From positions 61,941 through 125,940 of the forward strand of contig NZ_JAFLVT010000020.1 of NCBI RefSeq assembly GCF_017316025.1: 64,000 nucleotides of DNA, read 5' to 3'. The notes beneath the pieces were generated by a model, which worked only from the letters and a program-made list of their open reading frames with translations, searched no databases and was not told the origin of the DNA. How positions within the stretch are numbered: position 1 is the stretch's first letter; every line of letters begins with the position of its first letter. This document shows, one piece after another, positions 27,446 to 38,033 of the stretch. Source of the DNA: Candidatus Enterococcus myersii (GTDB lineage Bacteria; Bacillota; Bacilli; Lactobacillales; Enterococcaceae). The position numbers were made by a program, and so were the translations under genes.

Positions 27446-28428
27446 AAAAAAAATATGTGTATGGCATTGTCCTTGGTTTACTCCTTATTTTACTTTGGCT
27501 GAGCGTTATACTTGGACGTCAAATTTTAACTTTGAATGATATTTTACTATTGATCAGAGGAAAGGCTAGTAATGCATTGCAATTGACAGTTTTTGAGTTG
27601 CGGCTACCGCGAACTATTTTAGCTGTTTTAGGTGGTGCTGGTCTGGGCGTAGCGGGATATTTATTGCAAGGTGTGACCCGTAACGATTTAGCAGATGCAT
27701 CTTTACTGGGAATTAATAGTGGTGCGGGTTTTTTTGTACTGATTTATCTTGGCTTTTTTGCTCAAGGGAGTGGCTTTTTGCTGCCGCTATTAGCATTAGC
27801 AGGTGGTTTGATTGCGGTCTTTGCAGTATATGGGATTGCCTATCAAAAAGGTCCTTTTTTAACTTTGGATAAATTATTATTAGCAGGGATTGCTGTGAAC
27901 GCTGGTTTTGGCGCTTTGACTTTATTGGGCACGATTAAAGTGGCACCAGATCGCTATCGTTTTGTAACAAATTGGCTTGCGGGCTCGTTATGGGGGGCAA
28001 ACTGGAGTTATGTTTTTATTTTACTCAGCTGGCTTATCCTTTTACTTGGGGTCACATTCAGACAGTTGCCTTATTTAGACTTATTGCAGTTAAACGATGA
28101 GCAGGCTTTCAGCATAGGTGTAAAAGTTCGCAGCGTTCGCCTTCGTTTTTTATTTTTAGGGGCGGCGATAGCAGCCAGTTGCGTGGCATTTTGCGGAAAC
28201 TTAGCTTTTGTTGGACTTTTGGCACCTCATATTGCGAAGACTTTAGTAAAAGGGCGAGCGCAACAACGTTTTCCATTAACCTTATTGATTGGTTCTGTAA
28301 TTGTTTTAGCCGCTGATACCTTAGGCAGATTACTTTTAACTGGTGGTGAATTACCTGCAGGCGTAATGATTGCCATTTGTGGTGCACCTTATTTCTTGAT
28401 TTTATTGGTGCAAAATCCCAAGGTATAA
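27442..28428 (+). CDS. FecCD-family siderophore permease, second subunit
   Basis: 328 residues, about ten helices, motifs LRLPRTILAVLGGAGLGVAG, GVTRNDLADASLLGINSGAG and NLAFVGLLAPHIAKTLV. The start is GTG 27442, overlapping the previous stop (GTGA), with GGAGGAG at 27429-27435. It ends the iron-uptake operon. Confidence 0.93.
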   Translation: MKKKYVYGIVLGLLLILLWLSVILGRQILTLNDILLLIRGKASNALQLTVFELRLPRTILAVLGGAGLGVAGYLLQGVTRNDLADASLLGINSGAGFFVLIYLGFFAQGSGFLLPLLALAGGLIAVFAVYGIAYQKGPFLTLDKLLLAGIAVNAGFGALTLLGTIKVAPDRYRFVTNWLAGSLWGANWSYVFILLSWLILLLGVTFRQLPYLDLLQLNDEQAFSIGVKVRSVRLRFLFLGAAIAASCVAFCGNLAFVGLLAPHIAKTLVKGRAQQRFPLTLLIGSVIVLAADTLGRLLLTGGELPAGVMIAICGAPYFLILLVQNPKV

Positions 28429-28474
28429 GACTATCGGTAATGAATTGCTACTCTCTTTAGGATTACTAGAATTA

Positions 28475-28517
28475 GACAAGGAGTAAGGTTTGTTTTTACT
28501 TACTACTTGTCTTGTTT
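28475..28517 (+). terminator. terminator after the siderophore permease genes
   Basis: GACAAG-GAGTAAG (28475-28487) pairs imperfectly with CTTAC-TACTTGTC (28499-28511), followed by a T-rich run. Confidence 0.75.
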
Positions 28518-28667
28518 TTACTTAAAATGAAAATGCAGGCATTTTGGTATTTTCCAGCCGTTTGCTATTTTTTTATTTTTTCGATACCATGCAATTAGAG
28601 TCTTAATTAGTCTGTTAAGATGACGTATCGCGAGATCTCACTTGGAAAATATCCTGAATAAGGAGCG

Positions 28668-29237
28668 ATGGATTTGGATAAAAAAGAGTTACGCCAAAAA
28701 GGAATTGCTAAGTTGCAAGAATTAGCTCTTCATAAAGGTAAAAAACAAGAAAAAGAAACCATTATTTTGCAATTGTTATTTGCCAGTCGTCTATGGCAAG
28801 AGGCAAATTGTATTGCCGCTATCCGTGCAACGGACATAGAATTAGATACGCAGCCAATTTTTCAACGAGCTTTTCAAGAAGGTAAACAAATGGTTGCCCC
28901 AAAAGCTTTACAAAATCGTTTATTGACTTTTCATCCGGTTGTTGAAGATACAAGCTATCACGTTTCTAATTTTGGTGTACAAGAACCACTAGTAACTGAT
29001 ACAGTAGCAAAAGATGAAATTGATTTATTAATAGTTCCTGGCATCGTTTTTTCAAGTCGCGGTTATCGCATTGGTTTTGGTGGTGGGTATTACGATCGCT
29101 TTTTAATGGATTATAAAGGACAGACGGTTAGTTTGGTTTTTAATGAGCAGATTGTTGAGGATTGGCAGCCTGAGAAATTTGATCTTCCGGTAAAAAAAAT
29201 AATTACGGATTATAGAAGTGAGGTTGTTTATGAATAA
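28668..29237 (+). CDS. 5-formyltetrahydrofolate cyclo-ligase
   Basis: 189 residues; ATP-dependent conversion of 5-formyl-THF to methenyl-THF. The signature GYRIGFGGGYYDRFL lies near residue 132, after DLLIVPGIVF. AGGAG (28661-28665) sits only two bases before ATG 28668, so TTG 28674 is a possible real start. It opens the block fthC(yqgN)-rhomboid-yqgQ-glcK that is also found in Bacillus. Confidence 0.93.
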   Translation: MDLDKKELRQKGIAKLQELALHKGKKQEKETIILQLLFASRLWQEANCIAAIRATDIELDTQPIFQRAFQEGKQMVAPKALQNRLLTFHPVVEDTSYHVSNFGVQEPLVTDTVAKDEIDLLIVPGIVFSSRGYRIGFGGGYYDRFLMDYKGQTVSLVFNEQIVEDWQPEKFDLPVKKIITDYRSEVVYE

Positions 29238-29925
29238 CGAATGGAAAATGACATTAAAACGCTGGCTTAATCGGCCGGTTGTTACGTACAGCTTTTTAGC
29301 AATTCAAACAGTCGTTTATTTGCTTATGTTTATTCCCAGTCTACAAATTGAAGCTCGTGGTGTGATGTTTGGACCTTTTGTCGCCTATCTTCACCAATAC
29401 TGGCGCTTTATAACACCGATATTTATCCACTTTTCACTGACCCATTTTGCTGTTAATTCAATTGTATTATATTTTATTGGGCAGCAAGTTGAAGCCATCT
29501 ATGGTCATTGGCGTTTTTTTGTCTTGTATTTATTAAGTGGCGTGATGGGAAATGCAGTCAGTTTTGCATTTAATAACGCAGGCATCCGTTCAGCTGGTAG
29601 TAGCACTTCAATTTTTGGTGTCTTCGGGGCCTTTTTGTTATTAGGATATTATTTCCGCAATAATCCGGCTGTGCAAGGCATGGTCAGACAATTTGCCCTT
29701 TTTGTTGGTCTTAGTTTATTATTTGGTATTTTTGATCAATCGATTGATATCTGGGGACATATCGGCGGTGTTATCGGTGGGCTATTGTTAGGTAATGTCG
29801 TAGCGCTACCACAAAATCACGGTCGTTTTTCAATTCATACAAGAGTTATTTGCGGTGTTGTTTTTGTATTTCTTTTCGTGATTTGTCTTTTATATGGTTT
29901 AAAAAAATATGGATTGCCTGTATAA
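29230..29925 (+). CDS. rhomboid-family intramembrane serine protease
   Basis: 231 residues with six predicted membrane helices. Catalytic Ser lies in the GxS motif GSSTSIFG (usually GASGAIFG), catalytic His in WGHIGGVIGG, and FIHFSLTHFAVNSIVLYFIG is the helix-2 His region. ATG 29230 lies just before the stop of the cyclo-ligase gene. It lacks the large soluble and TPR parts of Bacillus GluP (YqgP), which holds the same gene position. Confidence 0.92.
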   Translation: MNNEWKMTLKRWLNRPVVTYSFLAIQTVVYLLMFIPSLQIEARGVMFGPFVAYLHQYWRFITPIFIHFSLTHFAVNSIVLYFIGQQVEAIYGHWRFFVLYLLSGVMGNAVSFAFNNAGIRSAGSSTSIFGVFGAFLLLGYYFRNNPAVQGMVRQFALFVGLSLLFGIFDQSIDIWGHIGGVIGGLLLGNVVALPQNHGRFSIHTRVICGVVFVFLFVICLLYGLKKYGLPV

Positions 29926-29945
29926 TATGCGAGGAAGTGTGTAAA

Positions 29946-30152
29946 ATGGAAACTCTTTACGATGTTCAGCAATTATTTAAACGTTTTGGTATTTATATTT
30001 ATGTAGGCAAGCGCATTTATGATATCGAATTAATGTTAATTGAATTAAAAAATTTATACGATGGTCGTTTAATCGATCACGATACGTATCTAACTTGCTG
30101 GCGCATATTAAAACGAGAGCATCGCATTGAAGAAAGTCGGCAGAAAGGATAA
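29946..30152 (+). CDS. yqgQ: YqgQ family (DUF910) small protein
   Basis: 68 residues, METLYDVQQLFKRFGIYIYV then DIELMLIELKNLYDGRLID: the YqgQ/DUF910 helical family of unknown function. ATG 29946 has GAGGAAGTG upstream; the frame extends further upstream only inside the rhomboid gene. It lies directly before glcK, a conserved pairing. Confidence 0.9.
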   Translation: METLYDVQQLFKRFGIYIYVGKRIYDIELMLIELKNLYDGRLIDHDTYLTCWRILKREHRIEESRQKG

Positions 30153-30158
30153 TTGTAC

Positions 30159-31124
30159 ATGGACAAAAAAATTATCGGAATTGATTTAGGCGGGACTACA
30201 GTAAAATTCGCAATTTTAACTACCGCAGGAGAAATTCAACAAAAATGGAGTATTGAAACCAACATATTGGATGAAGGTAGTCATATCGTACCAGAAATCG
30301 TGGAATCCATTAACCATCATTTAGCCTTATACAACATGAAACCAGCAGATTTTGTTGGAATTGGAATGGGAACACCAGGTAGTGTTGATCGTAATGCAGG
30401 AACAGTAATTGGGGCTTACAATTTAAATTGGACGACCTTGCAACCTGTTAAAGAACAAATTGAAGCAGGAACTAAAATTCCTTTTGCCATTGACAATGAT
30501 GCCAATGTTGCAGCTTTGGGCGAACGTTGGTTAGGTGCTGGGGAGAATAACCCAGACGTTATCTTTATCACCCTTGGTACCGGTGTTGGTGGTGGTATTA
30601 TCGCTGAAGGTCATTTATTACACGGTGTTGCAGGTTGTGCCGGTGAAATCGGCCATGTCACAGTTGATCCAGCAGGTTTCCAATGTACTTGTGGTAAAAA
30701 GGGTTGTTTAGAAACTGTTTCTTCTGCTACTGGTGTTGTACGGGTAGCTCGTCATTTAGCTGAAGAGTACGCAGGGGATTCGAAATTAAAAGCGCAACTA
30801 GATGAAGGGTATGATATTTCATCTAAAGATGTTTTTGATTATGCCCAGACAGGTGACGCCTTTGCTTTAATGGTCGTTGACAAGGTCTGCTTTTATTTAG
30901 GCTTAGCATGTGGTAATTTAGGCAACACCTTAAATCCATCTGCAATTGTTTTAGGTGGTGGAGTTTCAGCAGCAGGGGAATTTTTACGTAGTCGCGTTGA
31001 AAAGTACTTTGCTGAATTTACTTTCCCACAAGTAACTGAAAGTACCAGTATTAAATTAGCACAACTAGGCAACGAAGCAGGCGTTATTGGCGCAGCTTCA
31101 TTAGCATTAGATTTCGTGAAATAG
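30159..31124 (+). CDS. glcK: glucokinase (ROK family)
   Basis: Phosphorylates intracellular glucose to glucose-6-phosphate. 321 residues. The ATP loop GIDLGGTTVKFAI is at the N-terminus; the ROK zinc site is CTCGKKGCLE (C-x-C-x4-C) and the catalytic DNDANVAALGE is present. ATG 30159 is preferred over TTG 30153 for spacing from AAAGGA. No N-terminal DNA-binding domain, so it is an enzyme and not a ROK repressor. Confidence 0.95.
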   Translation: MDKKIIGIDLGGTTVKFAILTTAGEIQQKWSIETNILDEGSHIVPEIVESINHHLALYNMKPADFVGIGMGTPGSVDRNAGTVIGAYNLNWTTLQPVKEQIEAGTKIPFAIDNDANVAALGERWLGAGENNPDVIFITLGTGVGGGIIAEGHLLHGVAGCAGEIGHVTVDPAGFQCTCGKKGCLETVSSATGVVRVARHLAEEYAGDSKLKAQLDEGYDISSKDVFDYAQTGDAFALMVVDKVCFYLGLACGNLGNTLNPSAIVLGGGVSAAGEFLRSRVEKYFAEFTFPQVTESTSIKLAQLGNEAGVIGAASLALDFVK

Positions 31125-31139
31125 GAAGGAAAGCAAAAG

Positions 31140-31538
31140 ATGTCTCCAATTATTATTATTGATATTGTTTTAATTGCAATTTTATTAGGAATCGGAATTA
31201 ATGAATTGTATCTTCGAATTATGGCTAAAAAATCTGCTACAACAATTGATCAAGAGACTTTTCGAGAAGGTATGCGTAAAGCACAAGTCATTGATGTTCG
31301 GGAAAAAGATGAGTTTGATGCCGGACATGTATTAGGTGCCCGCAATATTCCCTACTCTGTTTTGAAAAATTCAATTGGTAGTATTCGTAAAGATCAACCA
31401 GTTTACATTTATGATCAAAAACGAGCAATTGCAGTACGAGCTGCCAACAAATTGCGTAAAGCCGGCTATACAGATATTTACTTATTAAAAGGTGGATACC
31501 AAAGCTGGGAAGGTAAAGTTAAAAAGAAAAACAGTTAA
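31140..31538 (+). CDS. membrane-anchored rhodanese-like protein lacking the catalytic Cys
   Basis: 132 residues: an N-terminal membrane helix (residues about 3-25) and a rhodanese domain with VIDVREKDEFDAGHVLGARN. The active-site loop, normally with Cys (YCxxGxR), reads YIYDQKRAIA, and the whole protein has no cysteine. So it cannot be a thiosulfate sulfurtransferase; a binding or regulatory role is likely. Resembles YqhL of Bacillus by context after glcK. GGAAGGAAAG precedes the start. Confidence 0.88.
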   Translation: MSPIIIIDIVLIAILLGIGINELYLRIMAKKSATTIDQETFREGMRKAQVIDVREKDEFDAGHVLGARNIPYSVLKNSIGSIRKDQPVYIYDQKRAIAVRAANKLRKAGYTDIYLLKGGYQSWEGKVKKKNS

Positions 31539-31544
31539 ATTTTT

Positions 31545-31592
31545 AATACTGGAACAAAGGTCACTTCTGGCTTTTAGTCCAGTATTTTTTTT
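31545..31592 (+). terminator. terminator after the rhodanese gene
   Basis: AATACTGGA (31545-31553) pairs with TCCAGTATT (31578-31586) followed by eight T. It closes the fthC-glcK-rhodanese block. Confidence 0.85.
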
Positions 31593-31643
31593 ATTGGGTG
31601 GTTTTACCAAGAAGTGCTAAACTAAAGAAAGGAGGGATTAATC

Positions 31644-32000
31644 ATGATTACGACAAAAAGAATTTATGCCGACTACGAAAAAAAAGATGGCTTTCGCGTT
31701 TTAGTTGACCGAGTCTGGCCGCGGGGCATTAAAAAAGTGGATGCACACTTGGATGAATGGTTAAAAGAAATTGCTCCTTCAACAGAATTGCGAAAATGGT
31801 TTGGCCACAAGCCAGAAAACTTTCCGGTCTTTAAAGAAAAGTATATCGCGGAGTTGCAAACTGAGCCGGCTAAGTCTGCACTTGCCCAACTTACGACAAT
31901 TGTTCAGCGAAAAGAAAAAGTAACGTTGTTATATGGCGCTAAAGATGAAGTGCATAATCAAGCGGTCGTGTTAGCAGAATATTTAAACCGCAAAACATAA
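31644..32000 (+). CDS. DUF488 family protein
   Basis: 118 residues with the family signature FRVLVDRVWPRGIKK near residue 18, then WLKEIAPSTELRKWFGH and LLYGAKDEVHNQA. Function unknown; the YeaO-like members are small soluble proteins. Strong ribosome site AAAGGAGGG, own terminator. Confidence 0.9.
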   Translation: MITTKRIYADYEKKDGFRVLVDRVWPRGIKKVDAHLDEWLKEIAPSTELRKWFGHKPENFPVFKEKYIAELQTEPAKSALAQLTTIVQRKEKVTLLYGAKDEVHNQAVVLAEYLNRKT

Positions 32001-32073
32001 TTTTTATTTATCAGTAAATAGATTAAAAGAAAAAAGACTACTAAGATAAGCAGTCCTTAGAGATACATTAAAA

Positions 32074-32104
32074 AAATCACACCAGTTGATGGTGTGATTT
32101 TTTT
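32074..32104. terminator. terminator between the DUF488 and DUF3042 genes
   Basis: AAATCACACCA (32074-32084) pairs perfectly with TGGTGTGATTT (32090-32100); A- and T-runs on both sides let it serve both convergent genes. Confidence 0.9.
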
Positions 32105-32105
32105 A

Positions 32106-32273
32106 TTAGCGGGCAACGCGTTTACGCATTGCTTTTTTTCGGTTTTCTTCAATCATCGCTTCTTTTTCATCGATAGGATCGATTACTTGTTTTTTGACAG
32201 TTGCTACAAAAGCACCTGCTGCTGCAACGGTAGCCAAAGTACCGACTAAGACACCTGATACAAATTTTTTCAT
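32106..32273 (-). CDS. DUF3042 family small membrane protein
   Basis: 55 residues: an N-terminal hydrophobic, Gly/Ala-rich helix (FVSGVLVGTLATVAAAGAFV) and a charged tail ending in KKAMRKR. This matches the DUF3042 family of lactic acid bacteria. ATG at 32273 has GGAG upstream. Function unknown. Confidence 0.82.
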   Translation of the reverse strand: MKKFVSGVLVGTLATVAAAGAFVATVKKQVIDPIDEKEAMIEENRKKAMRKRVAR

Positions 32274-32385
32274 CCCAATCACTCCGTTCATACTTTTATT
32301 ATATTATGTAACAAGTCCACTAAAAATAAAAGCTAAACGCTTTTTTTAGTTAGTGACTGGCATTAAGTTCGTAAATAAATAATCA

Positions 32386-32427
32386 TTGAAAATATTTAGT
32401 AAATAAATTATAATAAATTTACTAAAC
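32386..32427 (+). promoter_or_regulatory. gal operon promoter and dyad operator
   Basis: TTGAAA (32386-32391), 17 bases, TATAAT (32409-32414). Two 10-base arms, TTTAGTAAAT (32395-32404) and ATTTACTAAA (32417-32426), are mirror images on either side of the -10. This is a plausible binding site for GalR, the LacI-type regulator at the end of the operon; the assignment is inferred. Confidence 0.65.
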
Positions 32428-32449
32428 AAAAATGATGGGGTGTTTTTTG

Positions 32450-33613
32450 ATGACAAAAGACTTACAAGAACTTTTTAATGCGAAATTTGGTAATAAACCA
32501 ACCGGTGAATATTTTGCTCCAGGCCGAATTAATTTAATTGGCGAACATACAGATTACAATGGCGGTTATGTTTTTCCAGCTTCAATTACAATCGGTACTT
32601 ATGGGTTAGCACGAAAACGTGAGGATAAAAAAGTCCGTCTTTATTCGGAAAACTTCCCGGAAAAAGGAATTATTGAATTTTCAATTGATGATTTGGATTT
32701 TCGTAAAGAACACGATTGGACTAACTATCCAAAAGGGATGATGCGCTTTTTAAAAAGTGATGGCTTTCAAATTGAAAGTGGCATGGAAATTCTTTTTTAT
32801 GGTACTATTCCAAATGGAGCAGGTCTTTCATCTTCAGCATCGATTGAGCTTTTGACAGGGGTAATCTTACAAGATTTATTTGACCTTGATGTCAAAATGA
32901 TTGAATTAGTCCAAACAGGTAAACGCGTAGAAAATAAATTTATTGGTGTCAATTCAGGTATCATGGATCAATTTGCAATTGGTATGGGAAAAATGGATCA
33001 TGCCATTTTGCTGGATACAAATACACTTGAATATGAATTGGTTCCAGCAGAATTTGGCGAATACGTTGTGGCGATTATGAATACGAATAAACGCCGTGAA
33101 TTAGCTGACTCGAAATACAATGAACGCCGAAGTGAATGTGAAGAAGCATTGAGTCGCCTCCAAACAAAATTACCGATTAGATCATTAGGTGAATTATCAG
33201 AAGCAGAATTTTTCAATAATACGGATTTAATTGGGGATGAGGTTCTCATTAAACGAGCAAAACATGCAGTTACTGAAAATGAACGGACTAAAAAAGCCAA
33301 GATGGCATTAGTGAACGGTGATTTAGCAACTTTTGGTAAATTATTAAATGCATCTCATGCGTCTTTGCAGTATGATTATGAAGTGACAGGTATTGAGTTG
33401 GATACTTTAGTAGCTACAGCCCAAGCGCAATCAGGTGTATTAGGGGCGCGCATGACTGGAGCAGGTTTTGGTGGCTGTGCGATTGCACTTGTTAAAGAAA
33501 GTGAATTTGAGCATTTTACTGAAAATGTAAAAGCTGCCTACAAAGAGAAGATTGGGTATGCTACAGATATTTACAAAGCGAGTATTGATGATGGTGCCCG
33601 CAAATTAAAATAA
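32450..33613 (+). CDS. galK: galactokinase
   Basis: Phosphorylates galactose at C1; Leloir pathway. ATG 32450, preceded by GGGGTG, gives 388 residues. GHMP motifs: [17 protein letters not shown] at residues about 24-40, the ATP loop [13 protein letters not shown], and the C-terminal [14 protein letters not shown]. First gene of galKETR. Confidence 0.96.
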   Translation: MTKDLQELFNAKFGNKPTGEYFAPGRINLIGEHTDYNGGYVFPASITIGTYGLARKREDKKVRLYSENFPEKGIIEFSIDDLDFRKEHDWTNYPKGMMRFLKSDGFQIESGMEILFYGTIPNGAGLSSSASIELLTGVILQDLFDLDVKMIELVQTGKRVENKFIGVNSGIMDQFAIGMGKMDHAILLDTNTLEYELVPAEFGEYVVAIMNTNKRRELADSKYNERRSECEEALSRLQTKLPIRSLGELSEAEFFNNTDLIGDEVLIKRAKHAVTENERTKKAKMALVNGDLATFGKLLNASHASLQYDYEVTGIELDTLVATAQAQSGVLGARMTGAGFGGCAIALVKESEFEHFTENVKAAYKEKIGYATDIYKASIDDGARKLK

Positions 33614-33630
33614 AAAATGGAGGCTTTAAA

Positions 33631-34620
33631 ATGTCAATTTTAGTATTAGGCGGAGCTGGTTATATCGGCTCTCACGCAGTGGATCAATTAATTACCAAAG
33701 GATACGACGTGGTGGTTGTGGACAATTTATTAACTGGGCACAAACAAGCAATTCATAAAGATGCGCGTTTTTATGAAGGGGATGTGCGGGATAAAGACTT
33801 TTTAGAAAGTGTTTTTCAAAAAGAGAAAATTGAAGGTGTCATTCACTTTGCGGCTAGTTCTTTAGTTGGCGAATCAGTAGAAAAGCCATTGAAATATTTT
33901 AATAATAATGTTTACGGAATGCAAATTTTATTAGAAGTGATGCAAGCAAATGATGTAAAAAATATTGTCTTTTCTTCTACTGCGGCAACTTATGGCGAAC
34001 CAAAAGTTGTACCAATTAAAGAAACGGCTGAAACTGCACCCAAAAATCCATACGGGGAAAGTAAACTGATGATGGAAAAAATGATGAAATGGTGTGACAA
34101 CGCATACGGGATGAAATACGTTGCCTTGCGTTATTTCAATGTTGCCGGAGCTAAAGCAGATGCTTCAATTGGGGAAGATCACGATCCGGAAACCCATTTA
34201 GTACCGATTATTTTACAAGTTGCTTTAGGGCAAAGAGAGGCGTTGCAGATTTTCGGTGATGATTACAAAACACCAGATGGCACTTGTATTCGTGATTATG
34301 TTCAAGTAGAAGATTTAATTGCCGCGCACATTTTAGCTTTAGAATATTTAAAAGCAGGTAACAAAAGCAATGTCTTTAACCTTGGCAGTAATAATGGTTA
34401 TTCCGTTAAGGAAATGCTAGAAGCCGCTAGAGCAGTTACGGGTAGAAAAATTCCTGCCAAAATTGCCCCCCGAAGAAAAGGGGACCCTGCAACACTTGTG
34501 GCTGCAAGTGACAAGGCAAAAGAAATTTTAGGCTGGCAACCTGCGTATACCGACATTAAAGATATTATTAAAACAGCTTGGGATTGGCACGTTAGTCATC
34601 CTCATGGTTATGAAGACTAG
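33631..34620 (+). CDS. galE: UDP-glucose 4-epimerase
   Basis: Interconverts UDP-galactose and UDP-glucose with bound NAD. 329 residues; NAD loop [12 protein letters not shown] at the N-terminus, catalytic YxxxK as [10 protein letters not shown] with the upstream Ser/Thr strand FSSTAATYG, and YFNVAGA. A GGAGG site precedes the ATG. Lies 17 bases after galK. Confidence 0.96.
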   Translation: MSILVLGGAGYIGSHAVDQLITKGYDVVVVDNLLTGHKQAIHKDARFYEGDVRDKDFLESVFQKEKIEGVIHFAASSLVGESVEKPLKYFNNNVYGMQILLEVMQANDVKNIVFSSTAATYGEPKVVPIKETAETAPKNPYGESKLMMEKMMKWCDNAYGMKYVALRYFNVAGAKADASIGEDHDPETHLVPIILQVALGQREALQIFGDDYKTPDGTCIRDYVQVEDLIAAHILALEYLKAGNKSNVFNLGSNNGYSVKEMLEAARAVTGRKIPAKIAPRRKGDPATLVAASDKAKEILGWQPAYTDIKDIIKTAWDWHVSHPHGYED

Positions 34621-34631
34621 GAGGTAAAATA

Positions 34632-36113
34632 ATGAGTATCAGCCAGACAGTGGTGGATTTTGCGACATTAGCCATTCATGCCGGTGGTTATATGGAATTA
34701 GACCGCTTATACTTACAAAATCGGATTATTGCTTTAATTGGGGAGGATAGTCTGGATGAGGTTAAGCCACAAAGTGCGACCCAAAATTCTTTAGAGTTAT
34801 TAGATGCATTAGTAAAAAAAGCAAAAGAAAATGGTGTAATCGGAGATAGTCTAGCCCAAAAAGAAATTTTGGAAGCGCAGTTAATGGATTTTTTGACGCC
34901 GCCGCCTTCAGTTGTTAATGCTTTTTTTGCCCAACATTATGCTAAAACACCAGAAGCCGCAACCGAATACTTTTTTAAATTATGTCAAGAAAATGACTAT
35001 ATTAAAACGCGTGCTATTGCTAAAAACATTGTTTTTCCAGCTGAAACGAAATATGGAAAATTAGAGATTACAATTAATCTTTCTAAACCAGAAAAAGATC
35101 CTAAAGAAATTGCAACAATGAAAAATGTGACAGCGGGCGATTATCCCAAATGTATGCTTTGTATGGAAAATGAAGGCTATAAAGGGCGCCTGAATTATCC
35201 AGCGCGGACCAATCACCGCATTATTCGCATGAACTTGAATGGTGAGAGTTGGGGATTTCAATATTCCCCATATGCCTATTATAATGAACATTGCATTGTC
35301 TTATCAGAAGAGCATCGCCCGATGCAAATTAGCCGGGCAACTTTTGAACGTTTATTGACCATCATTGAAGTTTTACCCCATTATTTTGTGGGCTCAAATG
35401 CGGATTTACCGATTGTAGGAGGATCAATTTTATCCCATGACCATTATCAAGGTGGAAAGCACACCTTTGCAATGGCAAAAGCTCCCTTTGAAAAAGAAAT
35501 TAATTTAAGTGTTTTTCCAAATATTAAAGCGGGAATTGTAAAATGGCCGATGTCAGTTCTTCGGTTGCAAGGAGCAGACAAAACTGAAATGATAAATGCT
35601 TGCGAGTATATCTTACAAGCCTGGAAACACTATTCAGATGAAAGTGTTTGTGTCAAAGCATTTAGTGAAGATGGCACGCCACATCATACGATAACGCCCA
35701 TTGCCAGAAGAAATGGAAAGTTATATGAGGTTGATTTAGTATTGCGGGATAATAATGTTTCAAAAAAATTCCCCGATGGTATTTTTCATCCCCATCCAGA
35801 TGTGCAACATATTAAAAAAGAAAATATTGGTCTGATTGAGGTAATGGGACTAGCTGTCTTACCACCAAGATTATTACCTGAATTAGAAGAAGTTGAAAAA
35901 TATGTATTAGGTAAACCTAATAATATTGCCGACTACCATAAAACTTGGGCACAAGCGATGATGCAAACCCATGAATTTACGCCAGCAAATGCCATGGATA
36001 TCATACATGGTGAAGTTGGACAAATTTTTGCCCGTGTTTTGGAAGATGCTGGTGTTTTTAAACGGGATAAAGTGGGGCAACAAGCCTTTTTGCGTTTTAC
36101 TGATACACTTTAA
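34632..36113 (+). CDS. galT: galactose-1-phosphate uridylyltransferase (class II)
   Basis: 493 residues, the long Gram-positive GalT form, unrelated in length to the 350-residue E. coli type. Features include CMLCMENEGYKGRLNYPARTN-type start of the core (CMLCMENEGYKG), the SWGFQYSPYAYYNEHCIVL region and SHDHYQGGKHTFAM with the clustered His. AGGAGGT precedes ATG 34632. It completes the Leloir enzymes. Confidence 0.95.
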   Translation: MSISQTVVDFATLAIHAGGYMELDRLYLQNRIIALIGEDSLDEVKPQSATQNSLELLDALVKKAKENGVIGDSLAQKEILEAQLMDFLTPPPSVVNAFFAQHYAKTPEAATEYFFKLCQENDYIKTRAIAKNIVFPAETKYGKLEITINLSKPEKDPKEIATMKNVTAGDYPKCMLCMENEGYKGRLNYPARTNHRIIRMNLNGESWGFQYSPYAYYNEHCIVLSEEHRPMQISRATFERLLTIIEVLPHYFVGSNADLPIVGGSILSHDHYQGGKHTFAMAKAPFEKEINLSVFPNIKAGIVKWPMSVLRLQGADKTEMINACEYILQAWKHYSDESVCVKAFSEDGTPHHTITPIARRNGKLYEVDLVLRDNNVSKKFPDGIFHPHPDVQHIKKENIGLIEVMGLAVLPPRLLPELEEVEKYVLGKPNNIADYHKTWAQAMMQTHEFTPANAMDIIHGEVGQIFARVLEDAGVFKRDKVGQQAFLRFTDTL

Positions 36114-36177
36114 GCGTTAAAAAATCAGCTGCACAAATTTGTTTATCTTTAACTTACAACTCGGAAAATAAAACTAA

Positions 36178-37182
<1,005 letters not shown>

Positions 37183-37189
37183 TTGAAAG

Positions 37190-37230
37190 ATGTTACCGCA
37201 GTTGTTTTATATCTGACGGTAGCATTTTTT
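37190..37230 (+). terminator. terminator after galR
   Basis: ATGTTACCGCAG (37190-37201) pairs imperfectly with CTGACGGTAGCAT (37213-37225), followed by a T-run. Confidence 0.75.
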
Positions 37231-37307
37231 ATTGGCTCTACGCAGGTTTATTTAACTTTTTTAAATTTGTGGTAAAATACACTAGAGTTAAAGGAGAGGA
37301 TAGCACC

Positions 37308-38033
37308 GTGAAGATATTGGCTTTTGATACATCAAATAAAACCTTAACAGTCAGCGTGATGGCTGAAAACATCGTCTTAGGCGAAATTACAACAAATGTT
37401 AATAAAAATCATAGTGTGACGTTAATGCCCGCTATTGCTGAGCTAATGGAAAAAGTTGCATTAACCCCACAAGAAATTGAGCGCATCGTAGTTGCCCAGG
37501 GACCTGGATCTTACACGGGGCTTAGAATTGGTGTCACAACAGCAAAAACACTAGCAGATACACTACATTGTGAGTTGGTTGGTGTTTCTAGTTTGGCTTT
37601 AATTGCCGCCAGTTGCCGTAATTATGCAGGCGTTATTGTCCCATTATTTGATGCAAGAAGAAACAATGTATACACTGGCCTTTATCAATGGGTTGCAGAT
37701 GAATTGCAAATGATTCAAGCAGATCGCCATATGGCACTAGCAGATTTACTAGTACAGTTGAAAAATGAACATGACATTTTATTTGTCGGAGAAGATGTGG
37801 CAAAGTTTGCAGCGGAGATAAGTGAAAGTTTACCCACTGCAAAAATAAATAAAATTTCCCATTGGCAACTTCCCAGTGGGGCAGTTTTAGCAGAATTGGG
37901 TGCCAAAAAAGCACCAGTGACCAATATTGACACTTTTTCACCGCTATATTTAAAACGTGTCGAAGCAGAAGAAAAATGGCTGGCTGCCCACAAAGATTGG
38001 TCAGGTGACGAAAATTATGTTGAAAAAATTTAA
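37308..38033 (+). CDS. tsaB: tRNA threonylcarbamoyladenosine biosynthesis protein TsaB
   Basis: 241 residues. Dimer partner of TsaD in making t6A37 of ANN-decoding tRNAs. ASKHA-type N-terminus LAFDTSNKTLTVSV and VAQGPGSYTGLRIG are diagnostic. The start is GTG 37308, 8 bases after GGAGAGG. It overlaps rimI by 17 bases and opens tsaB-rimI-GNAT-tsaD. Confidence 0.94.
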   Translation: MKILAFDTSNKTLTVSVMAENIVLGEITTNVNKNHSVTLMPAIAELMEKVALTPQEIERIVVAQGPGSYTGLRIGVTTAKTLADTLHCELVGVSSLALIAASCRNYAGVIVPLFDARRNNVYTGLYQWVADELQMIQADRHMALADLLVQLKNEHDILFVGEDVAKFAAEISESLPTAKINKISHWQLPSGAVLAELGAKKAPVTNIDTFSPLYLKRVEAEEKWLAAHKDWSGDENYVEKI

